Of a stretch of DNA of 60,313 bases, positions 17,629 through 26,355 are shown in pieces. The DNA comes from CAZWDO01 sp964632485 [NCBI: uncultured bacterium] (lineage in GTDB: Bacteria; JAGOEH01): NCBI GenBank assembly GCA_964632485.1, contig CAZWDO010000007.1:1-60313 (forward strand), read 5' to 3'. A program made the position numbers and the translations under genes. Every line of letters starts with the position of its first letter. Position 1 is the stretch's first letter. The notes under the pieces were generated by a model. That model had not been told where the DNA came from, did not search any database, and saw nothing but the letters and a program-made list of their open reading frames with translations.

Positions 17629-20037
17629 ATGCTTAAAAATTATTTAATAGTCACTTTCCGAAATCTGTTTAAAACAAAACTGTTCTCATTTATAAATATC
17701 ATAGGATTGACCATAGGAATATCGGCATGCCTGCTAATTATCTACTATGTGCAGTTTGAAAAAAGCTATGATAAATTTTATAACAATATGGACAGGGTTT
17801 ACCGGGTCCGATACGAGCGCACAGATGCGGAAGGTCAGACAGCCCGCTTCGCATCATGCTGCCCTCCCGGGGCGATTCGAATTCGCAGCATGCTTCCTGA
17901 AGCGGAAAAAACCGCCAGAATTTTCCGCTATCAGGCTTCGGTGTTGATTGACAACTCTGCTTTTTTCGAGGAGCGTATGTTTTTTGTCGAAAACGAATTT
18001 TTCGATATTTTTAGCTATTCATTCATATCGGGCGATCCCAGCGCGGGCATTAGCGAACCCAATACCGCCTTTATTTCGGAATCCACAGCAAAAAAATACT
18101 TTGGGAATCAAAATCCGATTGGAAAAACCATCCGGGTCGATAAAAAAATTGATTACCGCATTACGGGCGTCTTTATAGATTCTCCCAGAAATTCTCACCT
18201 AAAAATGGATGTTGCGCTATCATTTCCCAATCTTTATCAATTATATGGAAACGACATTGACGAATCATGGGGCGATACCGGTTTTTATACCTATATACTC
18301 TTGAAGAACCTGACCGACCCACAGTTGTTTGAGAAAAAATTGAACCAAATCGTAGAAGATGAAATCGGAGAAGCGTTTCGGGCATATAAATTAAAGGTCG
18401 AATTAATAATACAACCCCTGGCTGATATCCACTTGAAATCCCATGTCATGCAGGAATTCGAAGCGAACGGCGATGCCGATACCGTCGATTTTCTGTCGAT
18501 CATCGCGGGATTCATTTTAGTTGTAGCCTGCATCAATTACATCAATCTTTCAACATCCCGATCCCTCGCGCGGGCAAAAGAAACCGGGTTAAGAAAAGTG
18601 ATCGGCGCCTCCCGCTTACAGCTTATTACCCAGTTCTTTTTCGAAACTCTGATCATCAACATTATCTCAATTCTCTTAGCATTGGCGCTGATATTCTTCA
18701 TACTCCCCTATTTCAATAAATTCAATCATTTGCCGGATAATTACTCTATTTTCCAGCAGACCTGGTTTTGGCTGATTCTGACGGCTATTTTTTTTATTTG
18801 CGTAATTTTATCCGGAATTTATCCGGCGTTAGTTCTCTCATCCTTTAAGCCGGTTTCAGTATTAAAAGGAAAATTTGCAAATTCTGCCAAAGGAATTCGC
18901 CTCAGAAAGGGACTGGTCGTCGGCCAATTTATTATTGCCATTTCGCTGATCAGCTTGACGCTGACGGTATTCAACCAATTATCCTATATGAAAAACCAGG
19001 AACCGGGTTTTAGAAAAGAACAAGTACTGTGTGTGCGACTGCCGCGGGTAAGGACCGATGGCTTCGGTTCAAAAGCCGCTGTGTTTAAAGATAGGGCGAT
19101 CCGCGATCTGGGCGTCATTAACGCCTCCATTGTTACTGAAGCGCCGGGAAAACAGATATACTGGGATGCCGGCGATATCCATCGGGTCAACACAGATGAA
19201 GGTAAAAACTATTATATCGTTGGAATTGACTATGATTTTATTAATGTATTCGATACAAAAATAATCGCCGGCAGAAACTTTTCCAAAGAGTTTACGTCCG
19301 ATAGCGGCAGTTTGCTTTTAAATGAAACCGCCGTGAAATGGCTGGGATTTGAAAACGCGCAAAGCGCTATCGGCCAGCAGGTCAGTTATTGGGACCAAAT
19401 CTTCACGGTAGTCGGTGTTTTAAAAAATTACCATCAACAATCCTCAAAATTTGATTTTGAACCGCAAATCTATCGACTCATGCTGAACGGCCGCGGATTG
19501 CGGGGCTTTTTCGCTCTCTATATTCCGTCTCAGGATGTTCAAACAACTCTGAAGAAAATTCAGAACACTTATTTTGAATTATTTCCCGATAATCCCTTTG
19601 ATTTCTTCTTTCTGGATGATTATTATAATCGGCAATATGAAAGTGATGAAAAATTTGGAGCTGTTTTTGGTATTTTCTCTTTTCTGACCATATTCATTAC
19701 GTGTTTAGGCATTTTAGGTTTATCATATTTTATGACACTTCAGAGGACCAGGGAGATTGGTATCCGAAAAGTATTAGGCGCCAATGCCAACCAAATAATC
19801 AGACTATTGTTAAAAGAATATTTGTATTTACTTTTCATCGCGTTTTCCATTACGCTGCCCATATCCTATTTTGGAATGAATTATTGGTTAAATTCATTCG
19901 CTTCAAGAATCGAGTTGACCATAGGATTATTTGTGGCGCCGTTAGCAATCAGCGCTGGTTTTATGGTCATAACCGTTATTGCTCAGGTGATTAAAGCCGC
20001 CTCTGTCAATCCGATCCAAACCATCCGTTACGAATAG
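17629..20037 (+). CDS. FtsX/MacB-type ABC permease with duplicated FtsX domain
   Basis: Inner-membrane protein of 802 residues. One N-terminal membrane helix (about 15-40) is followed by a large periplasmic MacB core domain (about 50-275), a first set of helices (about 285-450), a second periplasmic domain (about 460-670) and a final set of three helices (about 680-795). The cytoplasmic FtsX signature occurs twice, as ETGLRKVIGASRLQL and EIGIRKVLGANANQI. This is the duplicated form, about twice the length of single-domain FtsX proteins and common in FCB bacteria. With the adaptor and ATPase it forms a mechanotransmission-type efflux machine. The cargo (peptide, lipid or antibiotic) is unknown. 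Confidence 0.93.
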   Translation: MLKNYLIVTFRNLFKTKLFSFINIIGLTIGISACLLIIYYVQFEKSYDKFYNNMDRVYRVRYERTDAEGQTARFASCCPPGAIRIRSMLPEAEKTARIFRYQASVLIDNSAFFEERMFFVENEFFDIFSYSFISGDPSAGISEPNTAFISESTAKKYFGNQNPIGKTIRVDKKIDYRITGVFIDSPRNSHLKMDVALSFPNLYQLYGNDIDESWGDTGFYTYILLKNLTDPQLFEKKLNQIVEDEIGEAFRAYKLKVELIIQPLADIHLKSHVMQEFEANGDADTVDFLSIIAGFILVVACINYINLSTSRSLARAKETGLRKVIGASRLQLITQFFFETLIINIISILLALALIFFILPYFNKFNHLPDNYSIFQQTWFWLILTAIFFICVILSGIYPALVLSSFKPVSVLKGKFANSAKGIRLRKGLVVGQFIIAISLISLTLTVFNQLSYMKNQEPGFRKEQVLCVRLPRVRTDGFGSKAAVFKDRAIRDLGVINASIVTEAPGKQIYWDAGDIHRVNTDEGKNYYIVGIDYDFINVFDTKIIAGRNFSKEFTSDSGSLLLNETAVKWLGFENAQSAIGQQVSYWDQIFTVVGVLKNYHQQSSKFDFEPQIYRLMLNGRGLRGFFALYIPSQDVQTTLKKIQNTYFELFPDNPFDFFFLDDYYNRQYESDEKFGAVFGIFSFLTIFITCLGILGLSYFMTLQRTREIGIRKVLGANANQIIRLLLKEYLYLLFIAFSITLPISYFGMNYWLNSFASRIELTIGLFVAPLAISAGFMVITVIAQVIKAASVNPIQTIRYE

Positions 20038-20113
20038 GCCATCCAATGTCGTAATCAAATGCAAATAGTGTGTCAGTGTCGGGCGATCCCACCCAATAAA
20101 CCAGTCCATATAC

Positions 20114-20203
20114 TCACACTACCAGGCCGCCGTTTTCTTTTTTGAAAGTAGAAAGGCGTTTGTCGTGGAAACAGTTTTCAAATTCGACCTTTAACTTATT
20201 CAT
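20114..20203 (-). pseudogene. Possible remnant of a gene following the type III modification gene
   Basis: A 29-codon frame starts 29 bp after the mod stop on the same strand. It reads MNKLKVEFENCF and then continues through a lysine-rich stretch to a TGA. The first dozen residues look like the opening strand of SMC/RecF-like AAA ATPases that I recall near restriction loci; this is from memory and unverified. The rest does not continue such a fold, so if it is a gene it is badly truncated. Codon content alone does not decide. The remaining sequence between 20038 and 20232 shows nothing else. Confidence 0.25.
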
Positions 20204-20232
20204 ATAGAACTCTATTCAATAAAATCACGATA

Positions 20233-22161
20233 TTAAAACGCAATCAATTTATCGCCAAGCAAATGTTTTAAATTCCATTTCATTGTTGTATCAAGTGACC
20301 GCTCAAGACAGATGAAGATAGTTTCCTTATATGTTTTCAGGCCCTCCAAAGTCTGTATGTCAATAGACATATCCATACATATAAGGCATTCTTTAAAGTT
20401 GTCTTTTATACGGTAAACCTTGTTTTTTGCAAAAAGTGCTTCTTGTGTTTTAGAATAATTCAGCATAAAACCGTTTTTCAGAAGCACTTCATCAAAGATA
20501 TTTTTCTCATCAATCATTGCCAGAAACATGGCTTCCTTTTCTTCAATATATTTATCCAAAAGCGCGAGATTTTCATCTTCAGTTTTTGTCGGATCGGGTG
20601 CGAATTCTATGCGGGGGAAATTGGACTTGGCTAGTTTATAAACTTTGAAGCCTGTTTTAAATGGAGCTTTGTCTTGGTCTAAGAGATTAAGTTGTTTCTC
20701 AGCCTCTTCTTTCTCAATTTTTTGAATTACTCTTTTGTTTCGTTCGATGGTAATGTCAGAGATTTTATTAAAACCGTTTTTAAATGCGTCGGTGTCCTGG
20801 TCTGTAAGTTCTGGAAATTGTATCTGAATAAATTTTCTATTACCACTATCTTCATTGTTTAATTCCATTACAGCCTGACCAGTGGAACCAGAACCAGCAA
20901 AAAAATCAAGAACCAAACTATCATTCCGGTCATTTGAAATTGCCAAAAAGTATTTAATGAGGTCGACAGGCTTTGAAAAGGAGAAAACTTTTGCCCCAAA
21001 CAGATCAACTATTGCTTTATTCCCGTCTTCACTCATCCCAACTACTTTAGGTAGTTGCGTAGATACTGTCTTCATTGCATCTTCAGAACCATACTTTTTC
21101 AATGCCTTTGCTTTGTCTTCACTTTCAAAAACACGAAAAGCCGGTGCGCTAATCTTTAAAAAATCATAATCATCAGGAAAAACTATTTTTCCTTTATCAT
21201 AGTATTCTTGAAAAGAATCTTTTGTAACACCCCAAATTCGTTGCCGATTATATGGATAGGATTTCCCCGTTTTGGGATTTACCATATTGAATGTTGAATT
21301 AGGTCTTTCCTCAGCAGTTCTTTGTGTTGTCAAATCAGCCAAACGCCATCTGTCATTCAAGAAGTCATCTGTTTGATAATACTTTCTTTCGTAGCCCAGT
21401 CCTGCGCCATAGCCACCCTTTGTATATGCGACTATCCACTCATAGTCCTGTGAAACACCAAATGGAACATCACTTTTGGCAGTTCGCTTTTTCCACGGGA
21501 ATGTCGCAATAAAGTTTTCTTCCCCAAAAACTTCATCGCACAGTTTTACAAGGTTATATAGTTCATTATCATCAATTGAAATAAAAATGGCTCCACTATC
21601 TTTCATTAGTTGTTTTGCTAATAAGAGGCGGGGATATAACATTGACAACCAATTTGAATGATAGCGTCCGCTTGATTCTGAATTAGTATCAACGGTAACT
21701 CCATTGACTGTAACACCGATATGTTCCCAGTAATTTTCTTTTGATTCATCCCACCTATCAGAATAGACAAAATCGTTTCCTGTATTATAAGGTGGATCAA
21801 TGTAGATAATTTTTATTTGTTCCCGGTATCCCGAGAGCAAGCACTTCAGACTTTCAAGGTTTTCTCCCTCAATAATTATATTACCATCAGCGAACTCTGG
21901 ATTAACGCTTCTTGTTTCATCATAAACAAGCGTTGCTTTACTTGGTGTAAAAGCATTCCGTTTAGCCTCACTCTTACCGAACCATTTAAATTCAAACCGC
22001 TCGGTTTCTTTGACCAGATCAGGGTCAATAATTTTTTTCAGTTCATCGGAATTCAATTTCCCTTCTACAGTAAAAAGGTCTGGGAAAAGGGTTTTCAGCG
22101 TTTCGAGACGCTCTTTATTTAAATCAGGAGTTAGCATAAGCTTTTTATCGAGTTCAGACAT
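20233..22161 (-). CDS. Type III restriction-modification DNA methyltransferase (Mod)
   Basis: N6-adenine methyltransferase and target-recognition subunit of a type III system (642 residues). The catalytic motif DPPYN is at 122-126, and the SAM-binding motif DFFAGSGSTG at 419-428 comes after it, the beta-class order found in Mod proteins. The region between (about 200-400) would recognise the target sequence. The ATG at 22161 lies within the last codons of res (8-bp overlap), so its translation is probably coupled to res. The gene is visibly A/T-richer than the flanking metabolic genes, consistent with transfer. The motif it methylates cannot be read from sequence. Confidence 0.95.
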   Translation of the reverse strand: MSELDKKLMLTPDLNKERLETLKTLFPDLFTVEGKLNSDELKKIIDPDLVKETERFEFKWFGKSEAKRNAFTPSKATLVYDETRSVNPEFADGNIIIEGENLESLKCLLSGYREQIKIIYIDPPYNTGNDFVYSDRWDESKENYWEHIGVTVNGVTVDTNSESSGRYHSNWLSMLYPRLLLAKQLMKDSGAIFISIDDNELYNLVKLCDEVFGEENFIATFPWKKRTAKSDVPFGVSQDYEWIVAYTKGGYGAGLGYERKYYQTDDFLNDRWRLADLTTQRTAEERPNSTFNMVNPKTGKSYPYNRQRIWGVTKDSFQEYYDKGKIVFPDDYDFLKISAPAFRVFESEDKAKALKKYGSEDAMKTVSTQLPKVVGMSEDGNKAIVDLFGAKVFSFSKPVDLIKYFLAISNDRNDSLVLDFFAGSGSTGQAVMELNNEDSGNRKFIQIQFPELTDQDTDAFKNGFNKISDITIERNKRVIQKIEKEEAEKQLNLLDQDKAPFKTGFKVYKLAKSNFPRIEFAPDPTKTEDENLALLDKYIEEKEAMFLAMIDEKNIFDEVLLKNGFMLNYSKTQEALFAKNKVYRIKDNFKECLICMDMSIDIQTLEGLKTYKETIFICLERSLDTTMKWNLKHLLGDKLIAF

Positions 22162-24844
22162 TGGTTAATTCCTCCGCTTTATTTTTAAATGTCGAGTATT
22201 CTTTAATAGGCGCACAATAATTGACCTTGGCTTCGATACCTAAAGCCTCAAAGTGTTTTATTGCGCACTTTATTTTATACACTTCATTTTCAGTGAGTGA
22301 TTTTCGGTCATTTATATCGTTGGTTCCTTTAGTTTCAATAACGAAATAATATTCTCTGCCTTTTTCTTCCCGTAATTTTTTCTTTTTCAACACAAGGCCG
22401 AAGTCAGGATTGTATTCACCGGCCGGGGTTTTGATTACATAAAAGGGCGGAAGCTTTAAAAAGCATACAACTTCTGTATCACTGTCTGCTTCGCGGGCAA
22501 AGTTCTGTTCATGCTCACTATCCCAAATAATATGGTCATAAATGCACTTATTGGGCGTCGGTTCGATTTTGTCTGTATTTTTAACAATGAACTGCTCAAA
22601 CTGGTTTATATCAAATGTTTGCCCAGTAACACGGTAATCGAGCGCGCGTAGCATTTCATCCAGTTCAATATAGCGGATTTTTTGAACTGCTTCCTGCAAA
22701 AATCGAGGTGGGTTTTTCAATATTTCTTTTTTGTTCTCAAAACCCTTTACAATTTTAAAAGCTGTAGGATACGCAATGCCTGTATTTTCACTTAACTCTT
22801 CAATCAGGTCTATCGGTGAAAAAGCGGTAGCAACAATTTTGTTTTGAGTTCGAAAATCTTGAGTCTGTATTCCTTCTTCGGACATGCTTTGAAACCTGCC
22901 AAGCGCAACCTGTACTTGGTGTTCTGAAATTTTTATTTCATTTATTGCTTTAATGGATTCTGCAATAATTCTATCTTCATCAAAGGAAACAAGATATTCT
23001 GTTTTTTGAGCCAGCCGTTTCCAAAATTCACAAAAAGACGGATTGTTAAAATGGATATCATTTCTTGACAAACGCTTTTTAGTAGTTTTTTGTCCCTTAT
23101 GAGTATTACGTGTTTCGGCTCCGGCTTCGCTTGTTCCATAAATTTCTGCTATTTCCGATTGATATTGTGATACAAAGGCTTCATAGGTTTCATTCGGGAT
23201 AACGGTAAGAAGGTTTATTTCATCGCCTTCTATTGTTTCCGGCGTATCATACACCCGCAGCCCATCCTGATTAACGCAAATACGAAGTCCACGGCCAATT
23301 TCCTGTCTTTTTTTTATCTCACTGTAACTCTGATTCAGCGTCGCTATGTTAAAAACATTGGGATTGTCCCATCCTACACCGAGGGCAGAGTGAGAAAAGA
23401 TAAACTCGACTGGATTATCAAGCGATAACAATTCTTCTTTGGATTTCAGGATAAGGTCGTAAAGCGCTTTGTTATTGCGCATCGAACCTTCATTGTCCGT
23501 AAAATCACCTTTTCCGGTTTGAGCAAAATAATAGCCTTGCGATAGTTCTATTTTTGAGTTTTCTGCTTCCTTGCCATAAAAATCTTTATACGCTTTTCTA
23601 TATTGTTCTACAAATGCATTTTTTATAATTCCGTCCGGTTGAATGTAGTTATCAACCCTATCAATAAAGGTAAGAGAGAGACATTTGATCCCATAGGGTT
23701 TAAGTTTTTCTTTTTTCCTAAAATGGCAGTCAATAAGCCAATAAAGCTGTTCACCGAATATTACGGAATAATCTTTGGCTTGCTCACCCTCATAAATGAT
23801 TGAGCCGTTTTTGAACTTTACAAAGCCCTTGCCACGAATTGGGCGCGCAATTTGTTCAAGGATATATCCTTTGTAAGTAATATTTCCGGTTACTTCATGT
23901 AAATCTGCGTTTTTATCAATTTTTTTTGTGTGCTTAAATTTAAAACCGTTTGCAGTTTGATGCCATGTTTTTAAAACTGCCTTGGGCTCACCCTTTCCTA
24001 TTTCGATTTTTATAAGTTCGATTTTCATAGACGCTTCATCGTTCTTTTCAGAAACAGTTAAAACCTCTATTTTTTTAACAATACCCTGTTTATAACTATC
24101 ATGTGGCGTTAAACGGTAAATAAGATTGGTTAAAACTTTATGCGTTGCAGAATACCTGATTTTGAATAGCGGACCCAGTGTTTTCATTCTCTCAATCGAA
24201 TTATCCGTATCCATACCTTCCTGTGGCTCGTCCATTATAACAATCGGATTTGTACGGGAAATAGCCTCGATATAGGCCATATTTGAGAATAAATCTTCAC
24301 GGTGCGCCTGATTTAAAATACGGTCATCGGAATTAAATGACTGAAGCGTCATTACCATAATCTGTGGATGCTGTTCTTCAACAAAATTAGTGACCTTTGA
24401 AAGTCGTTTGCTGTCATATTCAAAATAGCTGGGCTTGGTGTTGTAAATATATTCCAGTTGTTTTTCAAATGTTTTTAGAGTTGTTAGAACGCCTTCTTTG
24501 ATTGCAACGGATGGAACGAGGATAATAAACTTTGTAAAGCCATAATGTTTATAGAGTTCAAAAATGGTTTTGATATATACAAGGGTTTTACCAGTACCGG
24601 TTTCCATCTCGACGCAAATATCATTAGTCTGCTGAATATTTGCCGTGTCTTCTTTTATACCATTTTCAAGGGCGGCGTCTTTTAGATTCTGAATAATTTC
24701 ATCGTTTGATAATGAAAGTAAGTTTGAACGGATTCCTTCAATACAAGCATTGTCGAAAGTGTTTTTTTCCTGTCCGTTAAAAACAGAAATTACAGCCTTA
24801 ATAGCTTGTTGCTGATATTCTAACTGTTCAAGTTTTAATTCCAT
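22154..24844 (-). CDS. Type III restriction endonuclease (Res)
   Basis: ATP-dependent translocase/nuclease of 896 residues that cuts DNA in complex with Mod. Walker A is ETGTGKT (81-87), the DEAD-like box MDEPQ (203-207), and a conserved helicase motif SYSEIKKRQEIGRGLRI lies near the middle. The C-terminal nuclease site has PD at 813-814 and ETK at 837-839, a PD-(D/E)xK layout. All motors and catalytic residues appear intact, so the system should be active. It precedes mod, the reverse of the common mod-res order. Confidence 0.95.
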   Translation of the reverse strand: MELKLEQLEYQQQAIKAVISVFNGQEKNTFDNACIEGIRSNLLSLSNDEIIQNLKDAALENGIKEDTANIQQTNDICVEMETGTGKTLVYIKTIFELYKHYGFTKFIILVPSVAIKEGVLTTLKTFEKQLEYIYNTKPSYFEYDSKRLSKVTNFVEEQHPQIMVMTLQSFNSDDRILNQAHREDLFSNMAYIEAISRTNPIVIMDEPQEGMDTDNSIERMKTLGPLFKIRYSATHKVLTNLIYRLTPHDSYKQGIVKKIEVLTVSEKNDEASMKIELIKIEIGKGEPKAVLKTWHQTANGFKFKHTKKIDKNADLHEVTGNITYKGYILEQIARPIRGKGFVKFKNGSIIYEGEQAKDYSVIFGEQLYWLIDCHFRKKEKLKPYGIKCLSLTFIDRVDNYIQPDGIIKNAFVEQYRKAYKDFYGKEAENSKIELSQGYYFAQTGKGDFTDNEGSMRNNKALYDLILKSKEELLSLDNPVEFIFSHSALGVGWDNPNVFNIATLNQSYSEIKKRQEIGRGLRICVNQDGLRVYDTPETIEGDEINLLTVIPNETYEAFVSQYQSEIAEIYGTSEAGAETRNTHKGQKTTKKRLSRNDIHFNNPSFCEFWKRLAQKTEYLVSFDEDRIIAESIKAINEIKISEHQVQVALGRFQSMSEEGIQTQDFRTQNKIVATAFSPIDLIEELSENTGIAYPTAFKIVKGFENKKEILKNPPRFLQEAVQKIRYIELDEMLRALDYRVTGQTFDINQFEQFIVKNTDKIEPTPNKCIYDHIIWDSEHEQNFAREADSDTEVVCFLKLPPFYVIKTPAGEYNPDFGLVLKKKKLREEKGREYYFVIETKGTNDINDRKSLTENEVYKIKCAIKHFEALGIEAKVNYCAPIKEYSTFKNKAEELTNV

Positions 24845-24850
24845 CTAATT

Positions 24851-25060
24851 CTATCCTCTTTTTCTTTCTTCATACCCAACACGGACGTTAGGCATTCTTG
24901 AGGGGCAAGTTTTATTCTTTTCTTCAAAATACCTCTTTAACATTCTTAATGCACATATATTCATCCTGTCATCGCCGCCCAAGAATTTATCACAACGTTT
25001 GGATACCTGCCATAAGGCGTATATTCTTCCAGATTCAGAACATTTTCTGCTATGTGGCAT
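24851..25060 (-). CDS. Small hypothetical protein at the head of the type III operon
   Basis: A 69-residue basic open frame ends six bases before the res start and lies downstream of the operon promoter. It contains four cysteines and many lysines and arginines, with no signal peptide or membrane segment. I do not recognise a family. Its place at the head of the operon would suit a small regulator, but it could also be leader sequence that happens to stay open. No clear ribosome-binding site precedes its ATG. Confidence 0.35.
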   Translation of the reverse strand: MPHSRKCSESGRIYALWQVSKRCDKFLGGDDRMNICALRMLKRYFEEKNKTCPSRMPNVRVGYEERKRG

Positions 25061-25216
25061 TTATTTTTCCATAATAGTTAAACGCGAAAAGTAAACTTTC
25101 TCCATAGCTTTTGGACTCAGTTGGCTACTTTTGCTGAACTGGTTTTAACCATTTACTTACCAATGCTGTCACTCCATTTTTGTAACGGTAGTTAATTTTT
25201 TTTAATCTGCTTTAAT

Positions 25217-25245
25217 ATTATATAAAGTTTCTGGGTCATTGTCAA
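25217..25245 (-). promoter_or_regulatory. Full-consensus sigma-70 promoter of the type III operon
   Basis: Minus-strand TTGACA (25240-25245), 17-bp spacer and TATAAT (25217-25222): every base matches consensus. It directs transcription into the small frame, res and mod. The start near 25210 leaves a leader of about 150 nt before 25060, in which I see no known motif. It lies just past the terminator of the preceding operon. Confidence 0.85.
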
Positions 25246-25247
25246 GC

Positions 25248-25283
25248 AAAAAAAAACCGGCGAGAGCAAAAGCTCCCGCCGGT
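25248..25283 (-). terminator. Rho-independent terminator of the TonB/T9SS/PorV operon
   Basis: On the minus strand an 11-bp stem CCGGCGGGAGC / GCTCTCGCCGG (one G-U pair) closes a TTTT loop and is followed by nine T. The wobble pair forms only in minus-strand RNA, which supports the direction. Confidence 0.9.
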
Positions 25284-25302
25284 AAACGGATATTTAAAGC
25301 GC

Positions 25303-26331
25303 TTAGAAAGCGACTTTAAAACTAAAGATATGACTGGCGTCGAAGTACTGGCAATTCCGGAAGGTGTAATCAAACATCAGGTTCGATCCACCCAGTTGAT
25401 ATGCCAGACCCAACCCTGCGGTCAAGTCGAACAAACGGTCTTCGCTATCAGTGTTCATGCTATAAACATAACCGAGACGAGCAAAAACCATTTTATTGAA
25501 ACCATATTCCACACCGGTTTTAATGGCATCGTTTTCAAAGTTGTTGCTTTGAAAAGCGCTGCTAACGGAGAGTTCGCTATTGATCATTAACGGATGGGTA
25601 TAAGAGAGCCCCATATCAACGCTGGCCGGCAACTGATTGGAAGAGGAAGTCCGATCGACAAAGTTTTTCTTGCCGCCCGCTTCCATGAAATTGGTCAATA
25701 AACCGGAACCGGTGAAGGTCATGTTGGTACCGATATTGCTGACCAGCAAGCCCAGATTGAGTCCTTCCAGGCCGCCAATCTGGCGATACTGGATACCCAC
25801 ATCAAAAGCGAAGGCGCTGGCGCTGGCGCGCGGAACCGATTCCGTGATCAGTTTACCGTTGATACCGACCTGAATCACATCGGTCAGCCGACGTGAATAA
25901 GTAACGCCCAACGTCGCGAAAGTCGGGGAATAGGTACGGCCATAAGCGCCGTCCATATCTCCGTTAGTCGTCATCGGGATATCGCCGAATCCCAAGGATT
26001 TGAGACTGACCCCGACATGACCGAAACGTCCGGCATTGACGCCGATGGCAAAATAGTTGACTCTGATATCGAATAGATAGTTCATCGTACTGAACAACAC
26101 GGCCGCTTTGCTTTCCATCATGGAAAGTCCGGCGGGGTTCCAGTAGATCGCCTCGACACCCTGCGTAAAAGCTACCGTGGCGCCGGCCAGTGCGACATCG
26201 CGCCCACCGACCGGGATCTGTACCTGGGTCCCGGATGCCGTTCCCGTCCGGTCTTCATCTCCCGCATACATCGGCAGCAGGAGTGCGAGACTTAAAAGCA
26301 AAGTCAGAAAAATTATGATGGTTCGTTTCAT
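25303..26331 (-). CDS. PorV/PorQ-family outer membrane protein
   Basis: A 342-residue beta-barrel protein. A signal peptide (MKRTIIIFLTLLLSLALLLPMYAG) precedes the family opening VGGRDVALAGATVAFTQGVEAIYWNPAGLS, which marks the PorV/PorQ (UPF0164-like) group. The rest is alternating hydrophobic strands ending in an aromatic residue (FKVAF), as outer-membrane barrels do. In Bacteroidota, PorV ferries T9SS cargo to surface attachment. Here it lies 24 bp behind a T9SS cargo gene, so it may serve that cargo specifically. GGGAG precedes the ATG, and a strong terminator follows. Confidence 0.88.
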   Translation of the reverse strand: MKRTIIIFLTLLLSLALLLPMYAGDEDRTGTASGTQVQIPVGGRDVALAGATVAFTQGVEAIYWNPAGLSMMESKAAVLFSTMNYLFDIRVNYFAIGVNAGRFGHVGVSLKSLGFGDIPMTTNGDMDGAYGRTYSPTFATLGVTYSRRLTDVIQVGINGKLITESVPRASASAFAFDVGIQYRQIGGLEGLNLGLLVSNIGTNMTFTGSGLLTNFMEAGGKKNFVDRTSSSNQLPASVDMGLSYTHPLMINSELSVSSAFQSNNFENDAIKTGVEYGFNKMVFARLGYVYSMNTDSEDRLFDLTAGLGLAYQLGGSNLMFDYTFRNCQYFDASHIFSFKVAF

Positions 26332-26355
26332 TATGACACTCCCATGTTTGGTGAC

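Noticed and set aside
25125-25172. A 15-codon GTG-started frame in the leader of the restriction operon
   Set aside because: The only purines before the GTG are too close to act as a ribosome-binding site, and it is too short to judge.
20038-25300. Mobile element carrying the restriction genes
   Set aside because: Composition suggests transfer, but no transposase, integrase, terminal inverted repeats or target duplications were seen at the edges.
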